Below are positions 1-9,844 of a stretch of 64,000 nucleotides of DNA, in pieces. The first letter of the stretch is position 1, and every line of letters starts with the position of its first letter. A program made the translations under genes and the position numbers. Location of the stretch: positions 1 to 64,000 of the forward strand of contig JAIFMG010000041.1 in assembly GCA_020048645.1 (NCBI GenBank). Reading direction: 5' to 3'. A model generated the notes under the pieces. That model searched no databases. It was not told the origin of the DNA and was given only the letters and a program-made list of their open reading frames with translations. Source of the stretch: Bacteroidota bacterium. GTDB lineage: Bacteria; Bacteroidota; Bacteroidia; Bacteroidales; UBA6013.

Positions 1-294
1 AAAAATTTCGTGTTCTTCGTGTTTTTCGTGGAAAAAAATCGAACATTGATTTCAGATTTAACACAATCTAATTTCAAAGTCTTACTTACTTGCAATTGGG
101 ATCAATATGAGATGAATTTTTTCCTTTCCAGTTGGTTTTCCATTCCTATCCAAAGAATTTGCATCCGTCAAACAAATCTTCAGGTAAATTTACGATTTTG
201 ATTTCAAAAGTCAATATTTCGAAGAGGCATTTCCATCAGGCGCCGAATTGGCAGGCTTTGGGAGTGAAATCGACTTTGCCTAGTTGCGCAATTA

Positions 295-1080
295 TTGGAC
301 TCCCAGCGGCTGGTCGAGGCTGTCGAGTCTGCCCAAAAATCACTAGCTTTGGGAGAAACGTCCCTGCGGGAGGCTATGGAAAAGAAACTGGTGGAAAAGG
401 GTTGGTACGATTTCGAGCTGGTGAAAAGCGCCTGGTTCGAGCCGGAAGAAAAGGAGTACTGGGTGGTGGCCGATCCCTTCGGCAGGAAGCACCTGTTGGA
501 CCCTGGGCACTACGCGTGCTACGGCCTGGCGCCAGGCAAGGCGTTCCGGGGCATCGTCGAGAAGCTGAACTGCCAGGGGCGGACCCTGATCGAGCCCGAG
601 CATCCGCGCTACAAGCTGGGCCAGAGCTACTGGTTCGCGGTGCGGGCCCTCCTGCCCGCGGGGCATGGCGGGCAGGACAGCGGGCCCGAATACGCGCTGC
701 TCGACGAGTTCGGGCAGGAGCGTCGGGCGGCGGCGCGCTGCTGGCAGACCAAGGCGCCCCTGCCCGCGCGGCTGCTCTGCCGCGTGGACCGCATCTTGCG
801 CGGCAACTTCTTCCTGACCAACCAGCACCACGACCACCCCAAGCTCCGGACCGGCGGGCGCTACAAGCTCAAGGTCGAGGCCTGGCGCGAGGTCGTCGAT
901 GAGCGGCACGAGCTGGTCTTGGAGCTGACGGCCACGGCGCCCGACGGCTGCGCGTACCGCCTGCCCCTGCCCGAGGAGCCGCCCCTGCCCCGCCCCACCC
1001 GCGTCGAGGCGCTGCTGGCCGACTGGCGCGACGGCCTGCCTGTTTGGAATCTCTTGGGCAATATGTCAAAGAAAAGCTAA
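295..1080 (+). CDS. hypothetical protein
   Basis: Intact 261-aa ORF with TTG start (alternative ATG at about 376). Protein-like composition; no motif recognised. Confidence 0.55.
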   Translation: MDSQRLVEAVESAQKSLALGETSLREAMEKKLVEKGWYDFELVKSAWFEPEEKEYWVVADPFGRKHLLDPGHYACYGLAPGKAFRGIVEKLNCQGRTLIEPEHPRYKLGQSYWFAVRALLPAGHGGQDSGPEYALLDEFGQERRAAARCWQTKAPLPARLLCRVDRILRGNFFLTNQHHDHPKLRTGGRYKLKVEAWREVVDERHELVLELTATAPDGCAYRLPLPEEPPLPRPTRVEALLADWRDGLPVWNLLGNMSKKS

Positions 1081-1186
1081 ATCGCCCGCGGGCGCTTTGC
1101 ATCTTCGACAAAAAAAGCAATCTTGCTGCCAAACAAGCCCAAACCCACGCGACAGACCAGCCCAACACCCACCACCCCAAAAGCCC

Positions 1187-1294
1187 ATGGAAATGCAAGA
1201 CAACTCGCTCCTCTACATCATAGCCGCCATCGTCCTGCTCCACGTCCTGGGCGGAGTGGCCATACTGATCTACCGCATCAACAAACGAGACTGA
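1187..1294 (+). CDS. small single-pass membrane protein (35 aa)
   Basis: MEMQDNSLLYIIAAIVLLHVLGGVAILIYRINKRD; clear TM helix, lies just upstream of the next co-directional gene. Confidence 0.5.
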   Translation: MEMQDNSLLYIIAAIVLLHVLGGVAILIYRINKRD

Positions 1295-1298
1295 CACC

Positions 1299-1937
1299 AT
1301 GTTGAAGAAACTGGCATTTCTCTTGACGGTCCTGCTCCTCGCGGGCCAATCGCAGGCGCAAGAAAGGCCCGCCCCGTCGGACAGCCTGCGCATCGTCGAG
1401 TTTTCCGGCACCTTGCTCAACGACAGCCTACAGCCGGTCTCCTTCGCCACGGTGCAGGTGCTGCACAAGCGGCGCGGCACCATCGCCGACTTCTGGGGCT
1501 ACTTCTACCTCCCGGTCGAGGTGGGCGACACCATCGTCTTCGCCTCGGTCGGCTACAAGAAGGCCTACCACGTCGTCCCCGCGGACGCCGCCGACAACTA
1601 CCAGCGCAACGTCCACATGAAGCTCGACAACATCCTCCTGGGCGAGGTCCTGGTCTTGCCTTGGCACAACTACGAGCAGTTCAAGCAGGCCTTCATCGCC
1701 CTGGAGCTGCCCAAGGACGACTACGAGACGGCCATTGTCAACTTCGAGGTGATCATGACCCAGGTCAAGATGAACGAGTACGCCACCACCAGCTCGATGG
1801 GCCACCGCAACTACATGCGCAGCGTGGCCAACCAGAACTACTACGCCGGCGGCCAGCAGCCGACCATCAACATGAACCCGCTGGCCTGGGCCCAGCTCAT
1901 CGAGGCCATCCGCAGCGGGGCCTTCCGACGGCATTGA
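1299..1937 (+). CDS. carboxypeptidase-regulatory-like (CarboxypepD_reg-like) domain secreted protein
   Basis: Signal peptide; FSGTLLNDSLQPVSFATVQVLHKRRGTIADFWGYFYLPVEVGDTIVFASVGYKK is typical of CarboxypepD_reg-like domains in Bacteroidota. Confidence 0.75.
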   Translation: MLKKLAFLLTVLLLAGQSQAQERPAPSDSLRIVEFSGTLLNDSLQPVSFATVQVLHKRRGTIADFWGYFYLPVEVGDTIVFASVGYKKAYHVVPADAADNYQRNVHMKLDNILLGEVLVLPWHNYEQFKQAFIALELPKDDYETAIVNFEVIMTQVKMNEYATTSSMGHRNYMRSVANQNYYAGGQQPTINMNPLAWAQLIEAIRSGAFRRH

Positions 1938-1955
1938 GCCCGCGCGGGGCCGTCC

Positions 1956-2828
1956 TCAGCGGGCCGAAATGAGCTCGACCTCGAAGACCAGCGTCGCGTA
2001 GGGCGGAATCACGCCCTCGACGCCCTCCTTGCCATAGGCCAGGAAAGAGGGAACGATGAGCGTGGCCTTCTGCCCCACGGCCAGTTTCGAGAAACCCTCC
2101 TCCCAGCCGTCGATCACCTCGCGGGCGCCGAGCCGGAAGCTGAAGGTCTCGGCGCGCCGCCGCGACGAGTCGAACACCACGCCGTCGAGGAAGCTGCCTT
2201 CGTAGTGGACTTCGAGCGTCTGCCCGGGCTTCGCCAGCGGTCCCTCGGCAGGCCCTTGCGGGATGAAGTACAATCCGCTCAGGCTTGGCTCCTGCTCTAT
2301 CTTCTTGAGGGCCAGGAACTCATCAATCAGGCGCATCTCCTCGGAGCGGAGCTGCTGCTCCTTGGCTCGGAGCTGCTCCTGGTACTCCTCCTGGGTCTGG
2401 CTGGCCAGCAGCTCGGCCCTGAAGAGCAGCGTGGAGCCAGCAGGCAGTTCGGGTGGCAAGGGCTGGCGGGCGTTGTGCCGGTAGAACGAATCGGCAGGAA
2501 CCCGGAAGAGGATGCTGTCGCCCACGCGCAGGAGCGCGAGTCCGGCATCGACGCTCGGGCCGGCGTGCTTGGGAGGCTCGAGCCGGAGGCGGAACAGGTC
2601 GGGCAGTTCGCGGGTCGAAAAGAGGGCCGGGCCGCCCTCGGGGCCGTACTCGAGCTTGAGGACCAGCACGTCGCCCGGCATGGGCTTGGGCGCGTTCTCG
2701 TCCGTGTGCCAGAGGCGGTACTCCAGCCCGGTCTCGGCGTCGGTGCGCCAGCGTTCGGAATCGTCGGACTGGCAGGCGGCCAAGGCGGCCAGGGCCAGTG
2801 GAAGCGAAAGGGAAATGAGCTTGCTCAT
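1956..2828 (-). CDS. FKBP-type peptidyl-prolyl cis-trans isomerase, lipoprotein
   Basis: Lipobox LAALAAC; C-terminal FKBP signature GQTLEVHYEGSFLDGVVFDSS...VIDGWEEG...IPPYATLVFEVEL. Start chosen at MSKLISL (2828). Confidence 0.85.
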   Translation of the reverse strand: MSKLISLSLPLALAALAACQSDDSERWRTDAETGLEYRLWHTDENAPKPMPGDVLVLKLEYGPEGGPALFSTRELPDLFRLRLEPPKHAGPSVDAGLALLRVGDSILFRVPADSFYRHNARQPLPPELPAGSTLLFRAELLASQTQEEYQEQLRAKEQQLRSEEMRLIDEFLALKKIEQEPSLSGLYFIPQGPAEGPLAKPGQTLEVHYEGSFLDGVVFDSSRRRAETFSFRLGAREVIDGWEEGFSKLAVGQKATLIVPSFLAYGKEGVEGVIPPYATLVFEVELISAR

Positions 2829-5800
2829 ATGCGGATGCCAATGACCAGGATGTCGTCCACCTGCTCCTGCTCGCCTCTCCATTCCTCGAAAATGTCGTCG
2901 AGGATCTTGCCTTGCACGGCCATGGGCAAGTGGTGGTTTTCGAGAATGACATCCCGGAAACGCTTGATTTTGAACTTTTTGCCCCTGCTGCCTCCAAACT
3001 GGTCCTGGTATCCGTCGGAGAAGATGTAAAAGACATCGCCGGTCTTGATATCGAACTCGTGGGTCGTGAAGGGATCCATGCGGTCATAAATGGCGATGGG
3101 CATCTTGTCGGGCTTGACGATTTCGAGCTCACCGTCGCGGATGAGGATCATGGGGTTGTTGGCGCCAGCGAAATAGAGCTTCATGGCCTCCATGTCCACG
3201 GTGCAGAGCGAGCCGTCCATGCCATCGCGGGCCTCGTTCTCGATGCCTTTCTGGTTGAGCGACTTGATGATGCTGTCGCGTAGGCGTCCGAGGATCTGGG
3301 TGGGGTTCTCGACGTCGGTCTCGTTGACGATACGGTTGAGGAAGCTGACTCCCAACATGCTCATGAATGCCCCGGGCACGCCGTGGCCGGTGCAGTCGGC
3401 CGCCAGGACGATGAGCTTTCGGTTCTCCTTGGCGGTGAACCAGTAGAAGTCGCCCGAGACGATGTCCTTGGGCTTGAACAGGACGAAGGACTCGCTGATG
3501 ATGTTGTCGGGGAAATGGTCGCTCAGGGTGGCGCGCTGTATCCTTCGGGCGTAGTGGATGCTGTCGAGGATTTCCTGGCGCTGGTGCTCGATCTGGTCGC
3601 GCTGGTTCTCGGCGATCATGCGCTGCTTCTCGACGGCGTCGCGCTGGGCCTCGATTTCGTCGCGCTGCTCCTCAATGGCGTCGCGCTGGGCCTCGATTTC
3701 CTCCTTCTGCTGCACCACTTCGGCCGTGCGCAGGCGGACTTCCTCTTCGAGGCGCTCCTTCTGCCGGCGCATCTTGGCCGTGCGGACCAGGTACCAGAAG
3801 TAGAGGCTGAGCAGAATGGCCAGCACGGCGCCGACCTTGGCCAGCGTCGTCTGCCACCAGGCCGGCTCGATGGTGATGTAGAGGCGGATGGGCTCCTTGC
3901 TCCACTTGCCGTCGTTGTTGGAGCCGAGCACCTCGAAGATGTACTCGCCCGGCGGCACCTGGTTGTAGGTGGCGAAGCGGCGCGTGCCCACGTTGTTCCA
4001 GTCCTGGTCGAGGTTGACCATGCGGTACTTGTACTGGTTCTTCGAGGGGAAGACGTAGTCCAGGGCCACGAAGTCGATCGAGATGACGTCCTGGTCGTGG
4101 TTCAGGACGATGTGGGTTTTCTCGCTGATGACGGTGTCGAGCTCGTTGTAAACGCGGTTGAGGACGCTGAAGCCTGTTATGACGACCTCGGGGGCGTGCT
4201 CGTTGTCGCGCATCTTGTCGGGGAAGAAGGCGTTGAAGCCGTTGATGCCGCCGAAGAGCATCTCGCCCTGCGCGGTCATGAAGTAGGACCCCACCAGGAA
4301 CTCGTTGCTCTGGAGGCCGTCGCGGACGTCGTAGTTGCGCACCTCGATGCTCGTCGGGTTGAGGAAGCGGCCGCGGCCGAGGGGGATGTTGCGGAGGGTG
4401 TCCACGACGACCTCGGTGGCGCGGAGGGTGTCGTAATGGACCTCGAACCTGCCCAGGCCCCGGTTCGTGCTGACCCAGAGCCGCCCGGCCCTGTCCTCTA
4501 GGACGCCCATGATGACATCGTTGGGCAGTCCGTCCTTCTCGTCGAAGGATTCGAAGGTGTTGTTGTGCTCGTTGAAGCGGTTGAGGCTTCCCTTGGTGCC
4601 GACCCAGATCCAGCCGCGGGAGTCCTCGAAGACCGAATAGACCCTGTCGTCGCCCATGGCGCCCGGCTGTCCGTTGGTGGGATACCTGTAAAAGCGCGGC
4701 CCGTCGCTGGGCGGATTCTTGAACATCTGCAGGCCGCCGCCGTAGGTGCCCACCCAGAAGCGCTTCTTGCTGTCCTCGAACAAAGTCGTTACGAAGTCGT
4801 TGGCCAGGTCAAACTGGCCTTGGCCTTGCCGGAACGCCTTGAAAGTCTGGCTGTTGTAATCGTAAAGGCAAAGCCCGCCTCCGAAGGTGGCCACCCAGAG
4901 GTTTCCGTTGGAATCCTCCTGCACGTCCCAGACGCGGTTGTTGGTCAGGCTTCCCGGCAGGTTCTCATCGTGCTTGAACACCTTGAAGGTGCCCTTTTGG
5001 CGGTCCATCAGGGCCAGGCCTCCGCCGTCGGTGGCCACCCAGAAGTTGCCGCGGCTGTCCTCGAACATGGCCCGGACGTGGTTGTTGGGCAGTGTGTTGG
5101 GCTTGGTGGGGTCGAAGCGGTATCTCCAGAACTGGTTCGTGCTCCGGTCCCAGCGGTTGAGGCCGGTCTCCACGGTTCCCACCCACATCTGGCCCTGCCG
5201 GTCCATGTAAATCGAGCGCACCTGGTTGGAGCTTAGGCTGTTCGGGTCGTAGGGGTTGTGCCGGAACAGGTCCAGGTCCTCGGCCGCGCGGCTCCACTTG
5301 TTGACCCCGCCGAGCGAGGTGCCCACCCAGAGCAGCCCGGCGCGATCCTGGAACAGGCAGTTGACATTGTCCACGCTGAGGCTGTTCGGGTCGGTGGGGT
5401 CGTTGCGGTAGGCCGCGAAGGTCTCCGCGGACGGGTCGAAACGGACCAGCCCCCCCCCTGCCGTGCCCAGCCAGAGGATTCCGTTGGCGTCCTTCTCGAT
5501 GGCGTTGATGGCGTCGTTGCTCAGCCGCGAGTTCTCGCGGGTGTAGAACTTCACCTTGGACATGCCGCTGATGCCCAACCTGAACTTCCGCAGGCCGTAG
5601 TCCGTGCCCAGCCAGAGCGTGTCGCCGTCGATAAGCAGCGTGTTGATCGTGTTGCTGCGGATGCCCAGCGAGTCGGTCTCCTTCGAGGTCCTGTACGAGA
5701 CGATCCCGCCCTGCACGATGTCAATGGCGTTGATGGCCGAGTCGGTGGCCACCCAGAGCTTGGTCATGCCTTGCGCGGCCATGTCGTTGATCTGGGTCAG

Positions 5801-6331
5801 GCGCCCGCCGACGCCCGAGACGAAGGTGCTGAAACGGATTCTCCCCGAGGGAGCCAGGGTGTCGAGCAGGCACAGGCCCGAGTCGGTGCCGAACCAGACG
5901 CCGCCCCGGCCGTCTTCGGCGATGGTGCGTATCTCGTTGCCGCAGAGGCTGCCCGGGTCAGCGGGATCGTGCTGGAAGCGAACGAACACGTCGTTGTAGC
6001 GGTCGTAGAGGCAAAGCCCGGCCCCGCGGGTGCCCACCCAAAGCCTCCGGGAGGCATCCTCATAGACCACCGTTATCGCGTTGTCGGATATGGTGTTTGG
6101 GTCATCGGGGTTGTTCCGGTAGGCCAGCACTTCGTAACCGTCGTACCGGTTCAGCCCATCCAAGGTCGCGAACCACATGAAGCCTCGGTAGTCTTGCTCG
6201 ATGCTGTAAACGTTGCTCTGGGACAAGCCTTGCTCCAACGAAATGTGATCGAATTTGATCCTGCTGTTTTGAGACCAGCCCCAAAGCGGAAGGGCCAGCG
6301 CCAAGGTCAAGAGCAAGTGGCTTTTTTTCAT
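2825..6331 (-). CDS. beta-propeller (reg_prop) / Y_Y_Y sensor with TM, coiled coil and C-terminal SpoIIE/PP2C-type phosphatase
   Basis: Start at MKKSHLLLTLALALPLWGWSQ (6331). Many LWVGT/FWVAT propeller repeats, a Y_Y_Y region, one TM, EAQRD coiled coil, and SpoIIE motifs FKPKDIVSGDFYW and DCTGHGVPGAFMSMLG. Confidence 0.88.
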   Translation of the reverse strand: MKKSHLLLTLALALPLWGWSQNSRIKFDHISLEQGLSQSNVYSIEQDYRGFMWFATLDGLNRYDGYEVLAYRNNPDDPNTISDNAITVVYEDASRRLWVGTRGAGLCLYDRYNDVFVRFQHDPADPGSLCGNEIRTIAEDGRGGVWFGTDSGLCLLDTLAPSGRIRFSTFVSGVGGRLTQINDMAAQGMTKLWVATDSAINAIDIVQGGIVSYRTSKETDSLGIRSNTINTLLIDGDTLWLGTDYGLRKFRLGISGMSKVKFYTRENSRLSNDAINAIEKDANGILWLGTAGGGLVRFDPSAETFAAYRNDPTDPNSLSVDNVNCLFQDRAGLLWVGTSLGGVNKWSRAAEDLDLFRHNPYDPNSLSSNQVRSIYMDRQGQMWVGTVETGLNRWDRSTNQFWRYRFDPTKPNTLPNNHVRAMFEDSRGNFWVATDGGGLALMDRQKGTFKVFKHDENLPGSLTNNRVWDVQEDSNGNLWVATFGGGLCLYDYNSQTFKAFRQGQGQFDLANDFVTTLFEDSKKRFWVGTYGGGLQMFKNPPSDGPRFYRYPTNGQPGAMGDDRVYSVFEDSRGWIWVGTKGSLNRFNEHNNTFESFDEKDGLPNDVIMGVLEDRAGRLWVSTNRGLGRFEVHYDTLRATEVVVDTLRNIPLGRGRFLNPTSIEVRNYDVRDGLQSNEFLVGSYFMTAQGEMLFGGINGFNAFFPDKMRDNEHAPEVVITGFSVLNRVYNELDTVISEKTHIVLNHDQDVISIDFVALDYVFPSKNQYKYRMVNLDQDWNNVGTRRFATYNQVPPGEYIFEVLGSNNDGKWSKEPIRLYITIEPAWWQTTLAKVGAVLAILLSLYFWYLVRTAKMRRQKERLEEEVRLRTAEVVQQKEEIEAQRDAIEEQRDEIEAQRDAVEKQRMIAENQRDQIEHQRQEILDSIHYARRIQRATLSDHFPDNIISESFVLFKPKDIVSGDFYWFTAKENRKLIVLAADCTGHGVPGAFMSMLGVSFLNRIVNETDVENPTQILGRLRDSIIKSLNQKGIENEARDGMDGSLCTVDMEAMKLYFAGANNPMILIRDGELEIVKPDKMPIAIYDRMDPFTTHEFDIKTGDVFYIFSDGYQDQFGGSRGKKFKIKRFRDVILENHHLPMAVQGKILDDIFEEWRGEQEQVDDILVIGIRI

Positions 6332-6743
6332 CGGACTTCTGGTGGGCTTGTTTGGTAGGTAAAAGTACAAAAAAATGCCCATCCCAATCTGGCCATACCC
6401 GTAGATTAAAACGCCTGGCCAGAGCTGGGCGCCGCTCGGGCTTTCCCGCCAGAAAGTCTTTCCGTCCGCCATGAGGCGATGCCTTCGGCCAGGGGCATCG
6501 GGGGCCGCCCGCTTGCCTTCGCAACAGGCTGGCCCTAAGGCACTCGAAACGGAATCGGGCAGTGCCCGCCCGCGCCTGCACGGGGCCAGGGCGAAAGCCT
6601 CGGAACAGGCTGCCGCGCCAATTTCCCAAGAACGCGGACCCCGGCCGCCTGGCCCTCCCAGGCGCAAGAAAACTGATTGGGCTTTTTGCTGGCCCGAGGC
6701 CTCCGCGCCGTCCCGGCCCAGCCCCGCCCGCGCCCTGTCCTCG

Positions 6744-6794
6744 GAAAAAGAGAAGCCGCCACCCCATGCGGAAGGGCGGCGGCTTCTCTTTTTC
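6744..6794 (-). terminator. rho-independent terminator of the YceI-like gene
   Basis: gaaaaagagaagccgcc...ggcggcttctctttttc near-perfect inverted repeat just 3' of the minus-strand CDS. Confidence 0.75.
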
Positions 6795-6809
6795 GATGGA
6801 AAGCCACTA

Positions 6810-7496
6810 TCACTTGGAAGCGTCTGCCTTGGCCTTGAAGGCGATGGTGATGCCCATGTTGTCGTGGACGATGTACTCCTTCAGGTCGGCGAAGATCGTG
6901 GTGGAGTTGTAGGTGATTCCCCAGTCGAGGCGGTTGAGCAGGAACTGCGGCGAGCTGGCCTCCAGCCCCGCGTCCGTGACGGTGACGTTGGCGGGGAAGC
7001 TGATGCTCTTGGTCTTGTCGCGCAAGGTCAGGTTGCCGGTCACCATGTGCGAGGTCTGGATGGAGTCGTTGATGGTCTGGGCCTTCTCCTCCACGGAGGT
7101 GATGACGAACTTCGCCGTGGGGAAGGTGTCCACGTTGAAGAAGTCGGGGTTCTTCAGGTGGCCGACCAGCTTGCCGTTGTTGTCGTCATTGGCGGGGATG
7201 TCCTGGACGTCGATGGTGGTCATGTCGAAGACGACCTCGCCGCCCACGATCTTGCCGGCCTCGACCTGAATGCTGCCGCTCTGGACCTGGACGTAGCCCC
7301 AGTGCTCGCCGGTGGGCTTGCTGCCGTACCAGCGCAGGCGGCTGCCAGCGGTCTCGACGGCGTAGGTCTTCGCGGTTTGGGAGGCCTCGCCCACTTCCTG
7401 CGCGTCGCCGGTTTCGGAAGATACGCCCTCGGGGCCCGAGCTGCAAGAGGCCATCAGAGCCACGGCAGCCAGCGAAAGGAAAAACACTTTTTTCAT
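6810..7496 (-). CDS. YceI family lipoprotein
   Basis: Lipobox (ALMASC); YceI-like core ...GEVVFDMTTIDV...HLKNPDFFNVDTFPTAKFVITSV...GNLTLRDKTKSISFPANV. Confidence 0.85.
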   Translation of the reverse strand: MKKVFFLSLAAVALMASCSSGPEGVSSETGDAQEVGEASQTAKTYAVETAGSRLRWYGSKPTGEHWGYVQVQSGSIQVEAGKIVGGEVVFDMTTIDVQDIPANDDNNGKLVGHLKNPDFFNVDTFPTAKFVITSVEEKAQTINDSIQTSHMVTGNLTLRDKTKSISFPANVTVTDAGLEASSPQFLLNRLDWGITYNSTTIFADLKEYIVHDNMGITIAFKAKADASK

Positions 7497-7549
7497 CGTT
7501 CTATGAAATTGGATTAAATTGTTTCGGTGGAAAATTTAAGATTCGTTCA

Positions 7550-7579
7550 CAAAAGTAGCCATTGTCGGCGAACGAACAA
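7550..7579 (-). promoter_or_regulatory. Bacteroidota-type promoter of the YceI-like gene
   Basis: On the minus strand TTG-N19-TACTTTTG, matching the -33/-7 consensus TTG...TAnnTTTG, about 55 nt upstream of the start. Confidence 0.6.
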
Positions 7580-7713
7580 GAGCCGATAACGGAGAAAAAA
7601 CCCAAGGGCATCCAATCCTCGGAATACAGGCGCGAAGATAGGCGCGTCGGGGCAGAAGGCGAATGCAAGAACGAAGGATAAAAAGGTTCTTTTCTCGGAA
7701 GGGCGGACGCCAA

Positions 7714-7748
7714 AGGGCCGACGTTTCCCTTCCGGGAAAGTCGGCCCT
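7714..7748 (-). terminator. hairpin downstream of the partner-switching cluster
   Basis: gggccgac-g-tttccc ttcc gggaaa gtcggccc stem-loop, 3' of the STAS gene; only a short T-run. Confidence 0.55.
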
Positions 7749-7793
7749 GGGGTTTGGGCAAGGTGGGTCATCGGAGACCCGAGGCCAGGCTGC

Positions 7794-8126
7794 TCAAAAC
7801 TCGGCGAGGGCGGCCTGGAGATTGTCGGTGATCGTGAAGATCGGGGTGAAGCCGGAGACCTCGAAGACCTCGTAGATCAGCTCGTTCATGCTGCAAAGGA
7901 CGAGCTTGCCCCCGATCTTGTTGAGGTGCTTGAGGAACATCAGGAAGACGCGGAGGCCGGAGCTGGCAACGAAGTCGAGGTTCTCGCAGTCGATGACCAC
8001 GTTCTTCTCCTTGCGGGAAGAGATCTCGGAGAACTTCTCCTGGAAAAGTTTCGAGCTGGCGGTATCCACTTTACCCACCAGTTCTATGATTGTGATTTCG
8101 CCTTCTTTTCTCTCTTTGATTTCCAT
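7794..8126 (-). CDS. STAS-domain anti-anti-sigma factor antagonist
   Basis: MEIKERKEGEITIIELVGKVDTASS...NVVIDCENLDFVASSGLRVFLMFLK; conserved phosphorylatable Ser context (ASSGLR). Confidence 0.88.
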   Translation of the reverse strand: MEIKERKEGEITIIELVGKVDTASSKLFQEKFSEISSRKEKNVVIDCENLDFVASSGLRVFLMFLKHLNKIGGKLVLCSMNELIYEVFEVSGFTPIFTITDNLQAALAEF

Positions 8127-8160
8127 GTCGGTATGTTTGAGGTTGGGTTGAAACAGGGGT

Positions 8161-8577
8161 TCAGAAAACTTTTTTGGAAAGCCGCACCACGTTCTTGCCG
8201 CGGACGCGTTCGTAATCAAATGAATCCATCATCTTCTTGACCAGATGGACGCCCAATCCGCCGATGGGCTTGCCATCCACGTCGAGGCTCAGGTCGGGGA
8301 CCGGGGCGTTGCGCGGGTCGTAGGCCTGGCCGTCGTCCGAGATCTGGACCAGGAGCCGGTCGCCGCTGAGGCTGAACTCGATCTCGATGAAGTGCTCCTT
8401 GTCGTCGGTGTAACCGTGGGTGATGACGTTGGTGATGAGTTCGTCCAAGGCCAGGTTGACCTTGTAAACGCTCCCGGGGTCCAGGCGGTTGTCCTCGCCA
8501 AACTCTTCGAACAGGTCGAGCACCGTGGTGACCTCGCTGATGTCGTTGACAATGGTTACCTTGAACTGCTTGCTCAT
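8161..8577 (-). CDS. RsbW-like anti-sigma/serine kinase ATPase (HATPase_c_2)
   Basis: LALDELITNVITHGY N-box, ISDDGQAYDP, GLGVHLVKKMMD. Confidence 0.88.
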   Translation of the reverse strand: MSKQFKVTIVNDISEVTTVLDLFEEFGEDNRLDPGSVYKVNLALDELITNVITHGYTDDKEHFIEIEFSLSGDRLLVQISDDGQAYDPRNAPVPDLSLDVDGKPIGGLGVHLVKKMMDSFDYERVRGKNVVRLSKKVF

Positions 8578-8613
8578 CTTCTGTGGAATGTTAGTCAGGG
8601 AGGTGGAAATGGG

Positions 8614-9768
8614 CTATCCTTTGAACTCGAAGCAGAGGATGGTGATGTCGTCCGACTGGTCGGCGCCGTTGGCGTGGCGGGCGACGTCCTCGGCCATGCC
8701 CTCCGAGACTTCCTTGGGGGACTTGCCCGCAAGCTCCTTGAGCTGGGCGCCCACCTTCTCGTCCGTGTAGATCTGGCTCTCCGGGTTCATGGCCTCGGGC
8801 ACCCCGTCGGTGTAGAGGAAGATCGTGTCCGTCGGCGAAAGCTGGACGCTCTTCAGGCCGTAGGGCATCCCGTCCATCACGCCCAGGGCCATGTTCTTGG
8901 TGGTGGGCAGCATCTCCACGCTTCCGTCCTTCCTGACCAGGTAGGGCGGGCAATGGCCGGCGTTCGAGTAGCGGAAAAGACCGGTCTTGAGGTTGAGGAT
9001 GCCGTAGAAGGCCGTCACGAACATCGAGTCGATGCTCTCCTCGCAGATCAGGTCGTTGGCCTCGGCCATGCAGAGCTCGGCGCTTTTGCCGTCCCGGCCC
9101 GTGGTCCGGATGATGGTCCGGCTCAGGGCCATGAAGATGGCCCCCGGCACGCCCTTGCCGGCCACGTCGCCGATCACGAAGCCGAAATGCTCGTCGTCGA
9201 TCTGGAAGAAGTCGTAGAGGTCGCCGCCCACGTCCTTGGCCGCCTTCATCATCCCGAACACCTCCAGGTCCGTGCGGTCGGGGAACTCGCTGGGAACGAG
9301 CGAGAGCTGGATGCTCTTGGCCACGTTCAGGTCCTGCTGTATCGACACGAGCTGGTCGCGCTGCCGGAGCGACTCCCGGATCTGCTGTATCTGCTCGATG
9401 GTCTTGTTGATGGTGATCTCCAGGTCCTTGAAGTCGATGGGCTTGTTCACGAAGTCGAACGCGCCCCGGTTCATGGCCGTGCGCAGGTTGTCCATGTCGC
9501 CATAGGCCGTGACCATCACCGTCTTGAGCTCCGGCCGGTTGAGCTCCTTGACGCGGTCCAGCAGGGTCAGCCCGTCCATCTCGGGCATGTTGATGTCCGA
9601 GAGGATGAAGTCGATGTCAGGGTGCTCGTTCAGGCGGTCCAGGGCCTGGTAGCCGTTGTTGGCAAAGACGAACTCATAAATCCCCTTGCGGATGTCCCGC
9701 CGGAACTTCTGCATGATGAGCAGCTCCAGGTCCGGTTCGTCGTCCACGCTCAATATCTTGATAGCCAT
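8614..9768 (-). CDS. response regulator with SpoIIE-type PP2C phosphatase output
   Basis: REC: ILSVDDEPDLELL...DFILSDINMPEMDGL...VMVTAYGDMDN...FVNKPIDF; SpoIIE: DVGGDLYDFFQID...GDVAGKGVPGAIFMAL. Confidence 0.92.
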   Translation of the reverse strand: MAIKILSVDDEPDLELLIMQKFRRDIRKGIYEFVFANNGYQALDRLNEHPDIDFILSDINMPEMDGLTLLDRVKELNRPELKTVMVTAYGDMDNLRTAMNRGAFDFVNKPIDFKDLEITINKTIEQIQQIRESLRQRDQLVSIQQDLNVAKSIQLSLVPSEFPDRTDLEVFGMMKAAKDVGGDLYDFFQIDDEHFGFVIGDVAGKGVPGAIFMALSRTIIRTTGRDGKSAELCMAEANDLICEESIDSMFVTAFYGILNLKTGLFRYSNAGHCPPYLVRKDGSVEMLPTTKNMALGVMDGMPYGLKSVQLSPTDTIFLYTDGVPEAMNPESQIYTDEKVGAQLKELAGKSPKEVSEGMAEDVARHANGADQSDDITILCFEFKG

Positions 9769-9844
9769 TGCCGATGTTTTTTTGTTGTTTCAAAAATACG
9801 AATAATCCAATGCCAAGAAAATCCTGAACGCAAAAATCGGGGTC

